From NCBI RefSeq assembly GCF_000621445.1, contig NZ_JHYI01000030.1:1-64000 (forward strand): a stretch of 64,000 nt of DNA. The letters run 5' to 3'. Both the position numbers and the translations under genes were made by a program. The notes beneath the pieces were generated by a model, which made no database searches, was not told where the DNA came from, and saw nothing but the letters and a program-made list of their open reading frames with translations. This document shows positions 10,340 through 18,942 of this stretch, in pieces (the first letter of the stretch is position 1; the number at the start of each line of letters is the position of its first letter). The stretch is from Alkalihalobacillus bogoriensis ATCC BAA-922. Lineage in GTDB: Bacteria > Bacillota > Bacilli > Bacillales > Bacillaceae_F.

Positions 10340-10418
10340 AAATTTTGGTCTAGCTGTCAAAAGCGGGCAGCGCTCCGCACTTCGCATGAAACGAAAAGAA
10401 GCTCCCGCGTTTTTCTTA
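10321..10418 (+). repeat. Dispersed repeat R, copy R1
   Basis: Shares with the other R copies the left block AAGATAAG...TATAAAAATTTTGGT and the right block GCGGGCAG..CTCCGCACTTCGC...GCGTTTTTCTTA. It lacks the central part seen in R2 and R4. Its left edge overlaps the end of ispF. A 9-base direct repeat TTACAAGAT flanks it (10319-10327 and 10416-10424); this could be a target duplication, but the left copy also resembles the left edge of other R copies. Confidence 0.8.
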
Positions 10419-10426
10419 CAAGATGC

Positions 10427-10455
10427 TTGATTTCTTTATAAAGCTTCGTAATAAT
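10427..10455 (+). promoter_or_regulatory. Possible gltX promoter
   Basis: TTGATT at 10427-10432 and AATAAT at 10450-10455 are 17 bases apart, just after repeat R1. It would let gltX be transcribed independently of ispF. The -10 element is weak. Confidence 0.35.
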
Positions 10456-10494
10456 AAGCAGAGATAGATTTATAAGAAACGGAAGGTGACATAG

Positions 10495-11952
10495 ATGTCA
10501 AAGGAAGTACGAGTGCGCTTTGCACCAAGCCCAACAGGACATTTACATATTGGAGGAGCTCGTTCGGCGTTATTTAATTATTTATATGCACGAAATCAAG
10601 GCGGGAAATTTATTTTACGCATAGAAGATACGGATCAAGCAAGAAATGTCGAAGATGCACAACAAAAACTGATGGAGAGCTTACGATGGCTTGGTCTTGA
10701 TTGGGATGAAAGTGTTGATATTGGTGGGGACTTTGGTCCTTACAGCTGTATGGAGCGACTTGATATTTATAAGCAACACATCCAGCGATTGATTGATGAA
10801 GGCCATGCGTACTATTGTTATATGACGGAAGAGGAGCTTGAGGCAGAACGGGAAGAGCAAATTGCTCGTGGAGAAATGCCTATGTATAGTGGCCGTGACC
10901 GGAATCTAACAGCCGAAGAACGTGAGGCTTATGAAGCAAAAGGGTTTAAGCCTGTTGTTCGATTTAAAGTCCCTTCTGGAAAAGACATTGTGATTCATGA
11001 TGCAGTAAGAGGAAAAGTAACCTTTGAATCTGATGGCATTGGTGATTTTGTCATTGCAAGAAAAGATGGAATTCCAATGTATAATTTTGCAGTAGTTGTT
11101 GATGACCATTTAATGGAAATGACGCATATTATTCGTGGAGAAGAGCATTTATCGAATACACCTAGACAAGTATTACTATATGAAGCATTTGGTTGGGATG
11201 TTCCCACTTTTGCTCATGCATCGTTAATATTAAATGCAGACAGACAAAAGATGAGTAAACGTGATGAGTCAATCATCCAATTTGTTGAACAATATAAAGC
11301 GCTTGGATACTTACCTGAAGCCATTGTTAACTTTTTAGCGTTACTAGGGTGGTCACCTATAGGAGAAGAAGAAATCTTTACTCTTGATGAATTAGCTTCT
11401 CAATTTACTTTAGAACGTGTATCAAAAGCACCTGCTATTTTTGATACAAACAAGTTAGCTTGGATGAATAATCAATACATGAAAAAAGCAGATGTGCAAG
11501 AGGTTGTAAAAGTGGCTCTTCCACACCTTGTTAAATCGGGGAAAGTTCCTGAAACGAGAACTCCTGAACAAGAAGAGTGGGTGACACGCTTAATTGGACT
11601 TCACCAAGAAAAAATGTCATTTGGAGCGGAAATAGTTGAGCTCACAGAGTTGTTTTTTAAAGAAGAAATCGATTATAATAGTGAAGCAAATGAAGTATTA
11701 GCAGAACCACAAGTTCCTGAAGTACTTGCTGAGTTTAGACAACAACTAGAAGTATTGCCGTCGTTTGTAGCTACTGAAATCAAAGCAGCAATGAAAGCGA
11801 CTCAAAAATCGACAGGACAAAAAGGGAAAAAATTATTTATGCCTATCCGTGTGGCCGTTACAGGTCAAACACATGGGCCGGATTTAGAACATGTTATTGA
11901 GTTACTCGGAAAAGACGTTGTCTTGTCTCGTATATCATCACTCGTTAAATAA
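10495..11952 (+). CDS. gltX: Glutamyl-tRNA synthetase
   Basis: Class I aminoacyl-tRNA synthetase that charges tRNA-Glu. The HIGH-type motif is at residues 16-20 (HLHIG) and KMSKR at 252-256. In bacilli, which generally lack a glutaminyl-tRNA synthetase, this enzyme also mischarges tRNA-Gln for the GatCAB amidotransferase; that is family knowledge, not visible here. 485 residues is normal. A GGAAGGTGA site precedes the ATG. It is followed by the cysteine T-box and cysE-cysS, the usual Bacillus order. Confidence 0.97.
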   Translation: MSKEVRVRFAPSPTGHLHIGGARSALFNYLYARNQGGKFILRIEDTDQARNVEDAQQKLMESLRWLGLDWDESVDIGGDFGPYSCMERLDIYKQHIQRLIDEGHAYYCYMTEEELEAEREEQIARGEMPMYSGRDRNLTAEEREAYEAKGFKPVVRFKVPSGKDIVIHDAVRGKVTFESDGIGDFVIARKDGIPMYNFAVVVDDHLMEMTHIIRGEEHLSNTPRQVLLYEAFGWDVPTFAHASLILNADRQKMSKRDESIIQFVEQYKALGYLPEAIVNFLALLGWSPIGEEEIFTLDELASQFTLERVSKAPAIFDTNKLAWMNNQYMKKADVQEVVKVALPHLVKSGKVPETRTPEQEEWVTRLIGLHQEKMSFGAEIVELTELFFKEEIDYNSEANEVLAEPQVPEVLAEFRQQLEVLPSFVATEIKAAMKATQKSTGQKGKKLFMPIRVAVTGQTHGPDLEHVIELLGKDVVLSRISSLVK

Positions 11953-11954
11953 AT

Positions 11955-12197
11955 ATTGAAAAAGCAGTGACAAGGATGAGTAGGAATTTTTATTTTCTTT
12001 TCAGAGAGAACCACCGTGGCTGAAAGTGGTTTAAGGAAAAAATTCTGAAATTGCCCCTTGGAGCCTCTTATTGAACTAAAGTAGATAAGAGCGGTATTAA
12101 ACCGTTATGATAAAAGAGATGCAGTTATCTGCAATACAGAGTGGAACCGCGCACTTATGCGCCTCTGTGCTATTCGTAGCACAGAGGCGTTTTTTTA
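11955..12197 (+). promoter_or_regulatory. T-box riboswitch, cysteine type (TGC specifier)
   Basis: The T-box core GTGGAACCGCG starts at 12141. Stem I is visible: CAAGG pairs with CCTTG at its base, GAATTTTT pairs with AAAAATTC above, and AGTA lies in the specifier-loop 5' strand. The opposite strand reads TGAAATTGCC, placing the Cys codon TGC at 12052-12054 as the likely specifier. The terminator is a perfect 13 bp stem (12160-12172 with 12177-12189, loop TTCG) followed by seven T. Uncharged tRNA-Cys should favour the antiterminator and turn on cysE-cysS. Confidence 0.92.
12160..12196 (+). terminator. T-box terminator hairpin
   Basis: Perfect 13 bp GC-rich stem with a TTCG tetraloop and a run of seven T directly after. 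Its 5' arm competes with the antiterminator that includes GGAACC. Confidence 0.93.
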
Positions 12198-12265
12198 TAG
12201 GAGTTTAACCGGAAGAAGATAACACTCTTCTCAAGCAAGAAGGGCAATACATTGGGGGAATCAAG

Positions 12266-12934
12266 ATGAAAAAAAGCAAAAACACATGGTTGAATGATAT
12301 TGATGTTGTCTTTGAGCAAGACCCAGCCGCACGAAGCCGACTTGAAGTGATTTTTACGTATTCAGGGGTTCATGCGATTTGGGCTCATCGAATTGCACAT
12401 TGGTTTTGGAAAAAAAGAATGTTCTTTCTCGCGCGGTTAATTTCACAAATTAGTCGGTTTATAACAGGAATCGAAATACACCCAGGAGCGAAAATTGGGC
12501 AGCGATTGTTTATCGATCATGGGATGGGTGTTGTAATTGGTGAAACATGTGAAATAGGAGATAATGTTACGATTTATCAAGGAGTGACACTTGGAGGAAC
12601 AGGGAAAGAGAAAGGAAAACGGCATCCGACCATTGAAGACAATGTGTTAATTGCCTCAGGAGCGAAAGTATTAGGATCGTTTACAATAGGCGAAAATTCC
12701 AGAATTGGTGCTGGTTCTGTTGTGTTAAAGGAAGTACCTCCTAACTCAACAGTCGTAGGAATTCCAGGGAAAGTCGTCTTACAAGATGGTATTAGGGTAA
12801 GAGGTGATTTAAATCATGATGAGCTACCGGACCCTATTTCAGATAAATTTAAAGAATTGGAAGTCGAACTTGCAAGCTTACGAAAAGAACTCGCTCATAT
12901 GAAAAACATTCAACAGAAAGAGATGAGTGAATAA
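12266..12934 (+). CDS. cysE: Serine O-acetyltransferase
   Basis: Makes O-acetylserine from serine and acetyl-CoA, the committed step of cysteine synthesis. The C-terminal half is a left-handed beta-helix of hexapeptide repeats (for example [16 protein letters not shown]-like turns around residues 70-175), with the catalytic [16 protein letters not shown] segment. 222 residues is typical. It follows the cysteine T-box, so supply of the amino acid and its tRNA synthetase (cysS, 41 bases on) is tied to tRNA-Cys charging. Confidence 0.96.
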   Translation: MKKSKNTWLNDIDVVFEQDPAARSRLEVIFTYSGVHAIWAHRIAHWFWKKRMFFLARLISQISRFITGIEIHPGAKIGQRLFIDHGMGVVIGETCEIGDNVTIYQGVTLGGTGKEKGKRHPTIEDNVLIASGAKVLGSFTIGENSRIGAGSVVLKEVPPNSTVVGIPGKVVLQDGIRVRGDLNHDELPDPISDKFKELEVELASLRKELAHMKNIQQKEMSE

Positions 12935-12975
12935 ACTATCCACAAATAAGAGAAATAAGCAAGGAGATGAATAAG

Positions 12976-14376
12976 ATGACAATTTACATGTACAACACAT
13001 TAACACGGAAAAAAGAAAAGTTTGTACCAATCGAACAAGGAAAAGTAAAAATGTATGTATGCGGTCCAACGGTATATAATTATATTCACATTGGGAATGC
13101 AAGACCTGCGATTATTTTTGATGTCGTCCGTCGATACTTGGAATATCGTGGCTATGATGTAACCTTTATTTCTAACTTTACGGATGTCGATGATAAATTA
13201 ATTAAGGCAGCAAATGAGTTAGGGGAAGATGTCTTAACAATAGCAAACCGCTTTATCGAAGCCTACCATGAAGATACTTGTGCTTTAGGAGTAAAGACTG
13301 CAGACCATCACCCACGAGTAACGGAAACAATGGGTGAAATTATTGATTTTATCCAACAACTCATTGATAAAGGGTTTGCTTATGAAGTAGAAGGTGATGT
13401 GTATTATAAAACGAGAGCATTTAAACAATATGGTAAACTATCAGACCAGTCAATTGAGGATTTACAATCAGGGGCAAGAATTGAAATTGGTCAAAAGAAA
13501 CAAGACCCATTAGATTTTGCTTTATGGAAAAGTGCCAAAGAAAACGAAATTTCCTGGGAAAGTCCTTGGGGATTAGGTAGACCAGGGTGGCATATTGAAT
13601 GTTCAGCTATGGTAAAAAAATATTTAGGTGATACGATCGATATTCATGCAGGAGGTCAAGATTTAGCATTTCCTCATCATGAAAATGAAATCGCGCAATC
13701 AGAGGCGTTAACAGGAAAAACAATGGCCAATTACTGGTTGCATAACGGCTATATTAAAATAGACAATGAAAAAATGTCAAAATCACTCGGAAATTTTGTT
13801 TTAGTACATGACATTATTCAACAACATTCACCAGATGTCGTTCGTTTCTTTATGTTAACCGCACATTACCGAAGCCCTATTAACTTTAGTGAAGAACTTT
13901 TAATTAGTGCCAAGAGCAGTTTAGACCGATTGAAAACAACCGTTGCAAATGTGAAACACCGTTTAAGTGAAAGTGCAGATTTAGCTATAGAAAATAAGAG
14001 CTGGCTTGAAAAAGGAGCTGAGTTACAAGCTCGCTTTATCAAAGAAATGGATGATGACTTTAATACGGCAAACGCGATAACGGTTATGTTTGATACGGCA
14101 AAAGAAGCGAATGTATACTTGCGAGAACAGCAAACCTCAAAAGAAGTATTACAATACTTTTTATCTTTATTAGAAGAAATGGGAAGTGTTTTAGGTTTCT
14201 CTTTAGAAGAACAAACAGAGTTATTAGATGGCGAAATCGAATCGCTAATTGAACAGCGTAATCAAGCCCGAAAAGATAAAAACTTTGAGCTAGCCGACAA
14301 AATTCGTGATCAGTTAAATGAGCAAGGCATTATCCTCGAAGATACAGCTCAAGGTGTGCGTTGGAAAAGGGGATAG
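12976..14376 (+). CDS. cysS: Cysteinyl-tRNA synthetase
   Basis: Class I synthetase for tRNA-Cys. Zinc ligand Cys29 lies in [13 protein letters not shown], which also contains the HIGH-type motif at 38-41, and KMSKS is at 266-270. An in-frame ATG at 12967 abuts the AAGGAG at 12961-12966 and cannot be used efficiently. The ATG at 12976, nine bases downstream of it, gives MTIYMYNTL and 466 residues, the family length. It is in the T-box controlled operon with cysE, and mrnC starts 4 bases after it. Confidence 0.97.
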   Translation: MTIYMYNTLTRKKEKFVPIEQGKVKMYVCGPTVYNYIHIGNARPAIIFDVVRRYLEYRGYDVTFISNFTDVDDKLIKAANELGEDVLTIANRFIEAYHEDTCALGVKTADHHPRVTETMGEIIDFIQQLIDKGFAYEVEGDVYYKTRAFKQYGKLSDQSIEDLQSGARIEIGQKKQDPLDFALWKSAKENEISWESPWGLGRPGWHIECSAMVKKYLGDTIDIHAGGQDLAFPHHENEIAQSEALTGKTMANYWLHNGYIKIDNEKMSKSLGNFVLVHDIIQQHSPDVVRFFMLTAHYRSPINFSEELLISAKSSLDRLKTTVANVKHRLSESADLAIENKSWLEKGAELQARFIKEMDDDFNTANAITVMFDTAKEANVYLREQQTSKEVLQYFLSLLEEMGSVLGFSLEEQTELLDGEIESLIEQRNQARKDKNFELADKIRDQLNEQGIILEDTAQGVRWKRG

Positions 14377-14380
14377 TAAC

Positions 14381-14806
14381 ATGAAATTAGATAAGCTTCA
14401 AATTGATGCTTCTCAACTAAATGCCTTAGCGCTTGCTTACATGGGTGATGCAGTGCTAGACACGTATGTGAGATATCACCTTATAGCAAAGGGGAAAGTG
14501 AGGCCTCAACGTTTACATGTTGAGGCTACCTCCTATGTCTCGGCCAAAGCGCAAGCAAAAGTAGTTCACGAATTATTGGATTCAAAGTTTTTAAGTGATG
14601 AGGAAACAGCTGTACTTATGCGGGGACGAAATGCAAAATCGGGAACAATCCCAAAAAACACTGACCGTAATACGTATCGTTATAGTACAGCTTTTGAAGC
14701 ACTACTCGGCTATTTATATTTACATGAAAATAATACGAGACTAGATGAAATTATTAGAGAAATGTTTGTCATTATTGAGGAAAGGGGTGAACAAAATGAG
14801 CAGTGA
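14381..14806 (+). CDS. mrnC: Mini-ribonuclease III
   Basis: MrnC is a dimeric RNase III-like enzyme without the double-strand RNA-binding domain; in Bacillus it trims 23S rRNA precursors. The catalytic motif region [15 protein letters not shown] is near residues 14-28. The ATG at 14381 gives 141 residues; upstream codons belong to the cysS overlap frame. A GGGGATAG site lies upstream. It sits between cysS and rlmB and overlaps rlmB by 11 bases, placing rRNA maturation and rRNA methylation genes together. Confidence 0.94.
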   Translation: MKLDKLQIDASQLNALALAYMGDAVLDTYVRYHLIAKGKVRPQRLHVEATSYVSAKAQAKVVHELLDSKFLSDEETAVLMRGRNAKSGTIPKNTDRNTYRYSTAFEALLGYLYLHENNTRLDEIIREMFVIIEERGEQNEQ

Positions 14807-15545
14807 GTTTATTTTAGGTAAAAACCCGGTAATTGAAGCACTACGAGCAGAACATGCGATAAATAAAATATGGATTGGCGAAGGTTCACAAAAAGGACAA
14901 ATGACAAAACTATTACAATTGGCAAAGGAACAAGGTGTGCTCGTACAGCACGTGCCGAAAAAAAAGCTAGACCAGCTTGTAAATTCGACAAATCATCAAG
15001 GTGTCGTTGCGTCAATTGCTGCATATGAATACGCGGAACTAGAAGATTTATTTGCAAATGCTGCAAAGCGAGGAGAACAACCATTCTTTTTATTACTAGA
15101 CGAAATAGAAGATCCGCATAATTTAGGGTCGATTTTAAGAACAGCCGATGCATGTGGTGTCCATGGAGTCATCATTCCAAAACGCCGCGCTGTCGGGTTA
15201 ACTCAAGCCGTTGCAAAATCGTCCACTGGTGCCATTGAGTATGTTCCGGTTGCAAGAGTAACAAATTTAGCGCGAACAATGGATGACATGAAAAAACAAG
15301 GCATTTGGTTTGCAGGTACGGATGCTACAGGGGCAGACGATTATCGAGCGGGACAGTTTGATATGCCAATAACCCTTGTTATAGGGAGTGAAGGGAAAGG
15401 AATTAGTCGCCTTATCAAAGAAAAATGTGACTTCTTAATTAAAATTCCGATGGTTGGTCATGTGACATCACTTAATGCTTCTGTAGCAGCTAGCTTACTC
15501 ATGTATGAGGTTTACCGAAAGCGGAACCCGTTAGGAAACGAGTAA
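14796..15545 (+). CDS. rlmB: RlmB-type 23S rRNA 2'-O-methyltransferase
   Basis: SpoU-family (SPOUT) methyltransferase. The N-terminal substrate-binding domain (about 1-75) begins [13 protein letters not shown]. The knotted catalytic domain holds [29 protein letters not shown] and the C-terminal [14 protein letters not shown] signature. In Escherichia coli RlmB methylates G2251 of 23S rRNA; I infer the same here. The start at 14796 follows AAAGGGGTG and overlaps the mrnC tail by 11 bases. 249 residues. Confidence 0.92.
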   Translation: MSSEFILGKNPVIEALRAEHAINKIWIGEGSQKGQMTKLLQLAKEQGVLVQHVPKKKLDQLVNSTNHQGVVASIAAYEYAELEDLFANAAKRGEQPFFLLLDEIEDPHNLGSILRTADACGVHGVIIPKRRAVGLTQAVAKSSTGAIEYVPVARVTNLARTMDDMKKQGIWFAGTDATGADDYRAGQFDMPITLVIGSEGKGISRLIKEKCDFLIKIPMVGHVTSLNASVAASLLMYEVYRKRNPLGNE

Positions 15546-15546
15546 G

Positions 15547-16059
15547 ATGAACGTCATTTTGTTAGTGGATGGCTATAATATAATTGGTGCTTGGCCAGAG
15601 TTAAGAGAATTAAAAAACAAAAATTTAGCACTAGCACGTGATTTATTAATTGAAAAAATGGCAGAGTATCAAGCATATACCGGTTATCGTGTGATCGTTG
15701 TTTTTGATGCTCACATGGTTTCAGGCATAGGTAAAAAGTACAACAATTATCGCGTAGATATTGTGTACACAAGAGAAAATGAAACGGCAGATGAAAGAAT
15801 TGAAAAGCTAGTTATGGAGTTAAAGCGGATTGATACCCAAATCTATGTTGCAACATCGGACTTTGTAGAGCAATCTGTTACTTTCGGGAAAGGAGCATTA
15901 CGAAAGTCTGCCCGAGAGTTAATTATCGAGTTGGATGGGGCCGAAAAAAGCATTAAAAAAAATGTAGAAAAAACGAAAAAAAAACAACCTTCGACAAAAA
16001 TCCCACTTTCTAGTGAAATTGCTGAAATTTTTGAAAGATGGCGTCGAGGTGACCGATGA
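15547..16059 (+). CDS. yacP: YacP/Rae1, NYN-domain ribosome-associated endoribonuclease
   Basis: NYN (PIN-like) nuclease starting ILLVDGYNIIGAWPEL with the conserved acidic residue Asp8. In Bacillus subtilis this protein, Rae1, cuts certain mRNAs in the ribosomal A site. A basic linker (EKTKKKQPSTK) is near residue 150. 170 residues is normal. It begins 1 base after rlmB, so it is co-translated. The sigH promoter lies at its very end. Confidence 0.93.
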   Translation: MNVILLVDGYNIIGAWPELRELKNKNLALARDLLIEKMAEYQAYTGYRVIVVFDAHMVSGIGKKYNNYRVDIVYTRENETADERIEKLVMELKRIDTQIYVATSDFVEQSVTFGKGALRKSARELIIELDGAEKSIKKNVEKTKKKQPSTKIPLSSEIAEIFERWRRGDR

Positions 16060-16063
16060 CCTG

Positions 16064-16093
16064 TTGACGCTTCCAAAAAGTGTGCTATATAAT
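16064..16093 (+). promoter_or_regulatory. Promoter of sigH
   Basis: TTGACG at 16064-16069 and TATAAT at 16088-16093 with an 18-base spacer, starting 4 bases after the yacP stop. It matches the sigma-A consensus well. In Bacillus subtilis the equivalent promoter is repressed by AbrB; no operator can be pointed to here. Confidence 0.75.
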
Positions 16094-16135
16094 GTTTCTA
16101 TATTTTACAAAATGACAAGGTCGGAGGGATTTTAC

Positions 16136-16783
16136 GTGAGCATGGACCTTAAAGACACAATTCAAACAGTTGGACAAGCAGAGGATGAAGAGTTGCTAGA
16201 GCGGGTACGAGAGGGCGATAGTTCTGCGTTGGAGTTTTTAATTAACAAGTACAAAAACTTTGTACGTGCCAAAGCTAGGTCGTATTTTTTAATTGGGGCA
16301 GACCATGAGGATATTGTACAAGAAGGCATGATTGGCTTATATAAAGCAATTCGTGACTTTAAAGGGGACAAGCTATCTTCGTTTAAAGCCTTTGCAGAAC
16401 TTTGTATCACTAGACAGATCATCACGGCAATCAAAACAGCGACAAGACAAAAGCATATTCCTCTTAACTCCTATATTTCTCTTGATAAGCCGTTATATGA
16501 TGAGGAGTCTGACCGTACGTTACTTGATGTTATTTGTGGCTCACGTGTGACTGATCCTGAAGAATTGATTATTAACCAAGAAGAATTTGATGATATTGAA
16601 CTAAAAATGAGTGAGATCTTAAGTGATTTAGAACGAAAAGTGCTCATGTTATATCTCGATGGTCAATCATATCAAGAAATTTCAGCTGAGCTAAACCGTC
16701 ATGTTAAGTCTATTGATAATGCCTTGCAAAGAGTAAAGCGCAAGTTAGAGCGGTATGTAGAATTAAAAGGAGTAAGCTTGTAA
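16136..16783 (+). CDS. sigH: RNA polymerase sigma-H factor (stationary phase and sporulation onset)
   Basis: Sigma-H directs transcription of early sporulation, competence and cytochrome genes. Region 2 (RAKARSYFLIGADHEDIVQ, about residues 42-60) and region 4 (YQEISAELNRHVKSIDNALQ) are clear. I choose the GTG at 16136, 7 bases after GGAGGG, rather than frames opening earlier inside yacP or the ATG at 16142; this gives 215 residues, close to the Bacillus length. The gene has its own promoter and a hairpin 20 bases past the stop. Confidence 0.96.
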   Translation: MSMDLKDTIQTVGQAEDEELLERVREGDSSALEFLINKYKNFVRAKARSYFLIGADHEDIVQEGMIGLYKAIRDFKGDKLSSFKAFAELCITRQIITAIKTATRQKHIPLNSYISLDKPLYDEESDRTLLDVICGSRVTDPEELIINQEEFDDIELKMSEILSDLERKVLMLYLDGQSYQEISAELNRHVKSIDNALQRVKRKLERYVELKGVSL

Positions 16784-16802
16784 TCAAAAAGAAAATGTTA
16801 AA

Positions 16803-16838
16803 GAGTCCCCCTATGAATAAAAGGTAGGGGGTTCTCAT
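16803..16838. terminator. Hairpin after sigH, possibly bidirectional
   Basis: GAGTCCCCCTA pairs with TAGGGGGTTCTC around an A-rich loop. The plus side has only a weak T-rich tail (ttctcatt); the minus side runs into tttaacattttc. It may end sigH transcription and also a possible minus-strand transcript. Confidence 0.5.
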
Positions 16839-16951
16839 TATCTATGTTCACTACGGCCAATCCTCATTCTTTGTCGCTTCGTGTAATTTTTACGTGCTTG
16901 TTGATCTAGCAAGTGGTTGTAGCGGATTGGAACGGACAGGCTCTTGTACAT
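16838..16951 (-). CDS. Possible small protein of 37 residues, unrecognised
   Basis: A minus-strand ATG frame encoding a basic peptide with KNYTKRQRMRIGRSEHR at the C-terminus. I do not recognise it. Its stop abuts the sigH hairpin, which could end both transcripts. Against it: no clear ribosome binding site precedes the ATG and the length is short. It could equally be a chance frame. Confidence 0.2.
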   Translation of the reverse strand: MYKSLSVPIRYNHLLDQQARKNYTKRQRMRIGRSEHR

Positions 16952-17105
16952 AATAAAATCACGTTACTAGAAACAAGTATGGATGTATTTATCAGATACA
17001 TGCTTTTCCGATCAATAAAAAAGGAAATGAATGTTTACTTCCTATAGGATTTGACTACACTTGTAAAAAAGCAAAAGCTTCTCTGTTTCAGTCCTCAATG
17101 CTTTA
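16952..17105. other. Intergenic stretch before rpmGB, small palindromes only
   Basis: Nothing coding is seen. It has ATGTAT-ttatcag-ATACAT, and a GGAA...TTCC palindrome slightly downstream. No T-run follows them. Their role is unknown. Confidence 0.4.
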
Positions 17106-17134
17106 TTGACACTATATTTTCCTTGTGATAGAGT
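17106..17134 (+). promoter_or_regulatory. Promoter of rpmGB-secE-nusG
   Basis: TTGACA at 17106-17111 and TAGAGT at 17129-17134 are separated by 17 bases, 45 bases ahead of the rpmGB start. Confidence 0.65.
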
Positions 17135-17179
17135 AAAAAAGTATGTAATTGTCATTTTCCAATTGTGGAGGTGTGTTCA

Positions 17180-17329
17180 ATGCGGACAAAGGTTGTTTTG
17201 GCATGCTCTATTTGTGCTTCTAGAAACTATACAACAGAAAAAAACAAAGAAACATGTGGAACCCGCATTGAAATGAAAAAGTTTTGTAAACAGTGTAACG
17301 CCCACACACTTCATCGCGAAACAAAATAA
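17180..17329 (+). CDS. rpmGB: Ribosomal protein L33 (zinc-binding form)
   Basis: A 49-residue 50S protein. Two CxxC pairs (CSIC near residue 9, CKQC near 36) mark the zinc-containing version of L33, in contrast to the cysteine-free version that bacilli can switch to when zinc is scarce. A GGAGGTG site precedes the ATG. Position between sigH and secE-nusG matches the Bacillus rpmGB paralogue; other L33 copies would be elsewhere. Confidence 0.93.
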   Translation: MRTKVVLACSICASRNYTTEKNKETCGTRIEMKKFCKQCNAHTLHRETK

Positions 17330-17415
17330 TTGGACAAGCGGATTCTTTTTTTTATGCAAGAAGAATCCATTAGAATAAAAAAGAAGGCTCGTTAAGGAAT
17401 TTGGAGGTGTCGCAA

Positions 17416-17613
17416 ATGGCTGAAGGAGAAAAAAGAAGTATGGGTAAGTTTTTTCGAGGTGTAGGAGCAGAAATGAAACGTGTTACGTGGCCAACACGCA
17501 AGGAACTGACTAGATATACTTTAGTAGTTCTTGGGACAGTGTTGTTCATTTCTGTATTCTTTGCATTAGTAGACACAGGGATATCTAGACTTGTTCGTAT
17601 GATTTTAGGATAG
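17416..17613 (+). CDS. secE: SecE, preprotein translocase subunit
   Basis: Single-span membrane subunit that clamps SecY. The 65-residue protein has the amphipathic SecE motif EMKRVTWPTRKEL and one C-terminal transmembrane helix (TLVVLGTVLFISVFFALV). The ATG at 17416 is 7 bases from GGAGGT at 17403-17408; an in-frame ATG at 17401 lies before that site and is rejected. Next to nusG as in most bacteria. Confidence 0.96.
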   Translation: MAEGEKRSMGKFFRGVGAEMKRVTWPTRKELTRYTLVVLGTVLFISVFFALVDTGISRLVRMILG

Positions 17614-17671
17614 TCCCGTTTATTGTAGTCTATCTATAGAGGAGGGAAGGACAAATAACGTCCTAGGTAGT

Positions 17672-18205
17672 ATGGAAAAAAATTGGTATGTTGTGCATAC
17701 GTATTCAGGTTATGAAAATAAAGTAAAAACCAATCTCGAAAAACGTGTTGAATCGATGGAAATGTCAGACAAGATTTTCCGTGTTCTTGTTCCGGTTGAA
17801 GAAGAAACTGAAGTGAAAAACGGAAAAACGAAATCTGTAACAAGAAAAGTGTTTCCTGGCTATGTTCTTGTGGAAATGGTGATGACGGATGACTCTTGGT
17901 ATGTTGTTCGTAATACACCAGGAGTAACAGGATTTGTTGGTTCAGCTGGTGCTGGTTCAAAACCGACAGCGCTTTTACCAGAAGAAGTAGAGTCCATTTT
18001 GAAACAAATGGGTGTCGATGAGCCAAGAGCGGATATTGATTTTGAACTAAAAGAATCTGTTAAGGTAAAAGAAGGTCCATTTGCTAACTTTATAGGAACA
18101 ATAGAAGATATTTCTATAGACAAGCAAAAGCTGAAGGTTCACGTCAATATGTTTGGGCGAGAAACGCCGGTTGAATTAGAGTTTAACCAAGTGGAAAAGA
18201 TTTAA
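17672..18205 (+). CDS. nusG: NusG, transcription elongation factor
   Basis: NusG binds the RNA polymerase clamp and controls pausing and termination. The N-terminal NGN domain begins NWYVVHTYSGYENKVK. The C-terminal KOW domain includes VKVKEGPFANFIGTIEDI. 177 residues is standard. A terminator follows directly, which separates it from the rplKA operon. Confidence 0.97.
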   Translation: MEKNWYVVHTYSGYENKVKTNLEKRVESMEMSDKIFRVLVPVEEETEVKNGKTKSVTRKVFPGYVLVEMVMTDDSWYVVRNTPGVTGFVGSAGAGSKPTALLPEEVESILKQMGVDEPRADIDFELKESVKVKEGPFANFIGTIEDISIDKQKLKVHVNMFGRETPVELEFNQVEKI

Positions 18206-18242
18206 CACTTTCTTTTTTTGCGAGGAAGTGTTGCTTTTTTTA
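18204..18242 (+). terminator. Terminator after nusG
   Basis: AACACTT (18204-18210) pairs with AAGTGTT (18226-18232), followed by a T-run from 18234. The stem overlaps the nusG stop codon. Confidence 0.75.
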
Positions 18243-18272
18243 AGGTAATCTTTTCACTTTTTTAAAAACAAC

Positions 18273-18301
18273 TTGATATCTGTATCTGAAAGTGATAGAA
18301 T
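18273..18301 (+). promoter_or_regulatory. Promoter of rplK-rplA
   Basis: TTGATA at 18273-18278, 17 bases, then TAGAAT at 18296-18301 with a TG at 18293-18294, giving both a -35 and an extended -10 element. The leader of about 105 bases carries the presumed L1 site. Confidence 0.75.
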
Positions 18302-18324
18302 TTTCATGTTTGATATTGGTTTAG

Positions 18325-18408
18325 TATTAAACCGACTACCTTAAAATAAGGTAGCTATGAGTGGGAGGGTTCTAAAACCCGGTTACCACATCACGGACTA
18401 AGGAGGTG
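18325..18408 (+). promoter_or_regulatory. Probable L1-binding leader of rplK
   Basis: The leader has a CTACCTTA...TAAGGTAG hairpin, then AGTGGGAGGG, AAAACCC and ACCACATCACGG before the ribosome binding site. The segment AGTGGGAGG recurs in front of rplA. In other bacteria L1 represses this operon by binding an mRNA copy of its 23S rRNA site; I infer that here from position and the repeated motif, not from a match to a model. Confidence 0.45.
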
Positions 18409-18414
18409 TGTCAC

Positions 18415-18840
18415 GTGGCTAAAAAGGTTATTAAAATGGTTAAATTACAAATCCCAGCGGGAAAAGCAAATCCAGCTCCGCCGGTTGGTCCTGCACTAGG
18501 ACAAGCGGGTGTGAATATTATGGGTTTCTGTAAAGAATTTAACGCTCGTACTTCTGATCAAGCTGGTCTAATTATTCCGGTTGAAATTACGGTATTTGAA
18601 GACCGTTCTTTTACATTCATCACTAAAACTCCGCCTGCTGCTGTTTTACTTAAAAAAGCGGCTGGAATTGAGTCTGGTTCGGGTGAGCCAAACCGTAATA
18701 AAGTTGCAACAGTTAAGCGTGATAAAGTACGCGAGATTGCTGAGACAAAAATGCCAGATTTAAACGCTGCAAACGTTGAATCTGCTATGCGTATGGTTGA
18801 AGGTACAGCGCGAAGCATGGGTATCGTGATTGAAGACTAA
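18415..18840 (+). CDS. rplK: Ribosomal protein L11
   Basis: L11 forms the GTPase-associated centre with 23S rRNA and L10-L12 and is needed for the stringent response. The proline-rich switch region ([16 protein letters not shown]) and the C-terminal RNA-binding domain are intact. I use the GTG at 18415, eight bases after AGGAGG at 18401-18406; an earlier in-frame GTG at 18406 overlaps that site. 141 residues. Confidence 0.96.
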   Translation: MAKKVIKMVKLQIPAGKANPAPPVGPALGQAGVNIMGFCKEFNARTSDQAGLIIPVEITVFEDRSFTFITKTPPAAVLLKKAAGIESGSGEPNRNKVATVKRDKVREIAETKMPDLNAANVESAMRMVEGTARSMGIVIED

Positions 18841-18855
18841 GAGAGCTTTTGCCAG

Positions 18856-18936
18856 AGGTTGTTGCACCTAATTTTATTAGGTCTGCAACCTTTATTAGTG
18901 GGAGGTAATACCGCTAAAACCACAATTGAGGAGGAA
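18856..18936 (+). promoter_or_regulatory. Hairpin and L1-like motif between rplK and rplA
   Basis: AGGTTG and CACCTAAT pair with ATTAGGT and GCAACCT in a stem with an internal loop (18856-18891), with a short TTTATT tail. Then AGTGGGAGG, ACCGCTAAAACCAC and the ribosome binding site follow. The shared AGTGGGAGG motif with the rplK leader suggests a second L1 site or a leftover of duplication. Role inferred. Confidence 0.4.
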
Positions 18937-18942
18937 ATGAAA

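Noticed and set aside
10319-10424. Nine-base TTACAAGAT direct repeat as proof of target-site duplication
   Set aside because: Other R copies show no flanking direct repeat, and the left edge of R elsewhere (TTTAAAAGATAAG) resembles this sequence. Kept only as a possibility in the finding on ispF.
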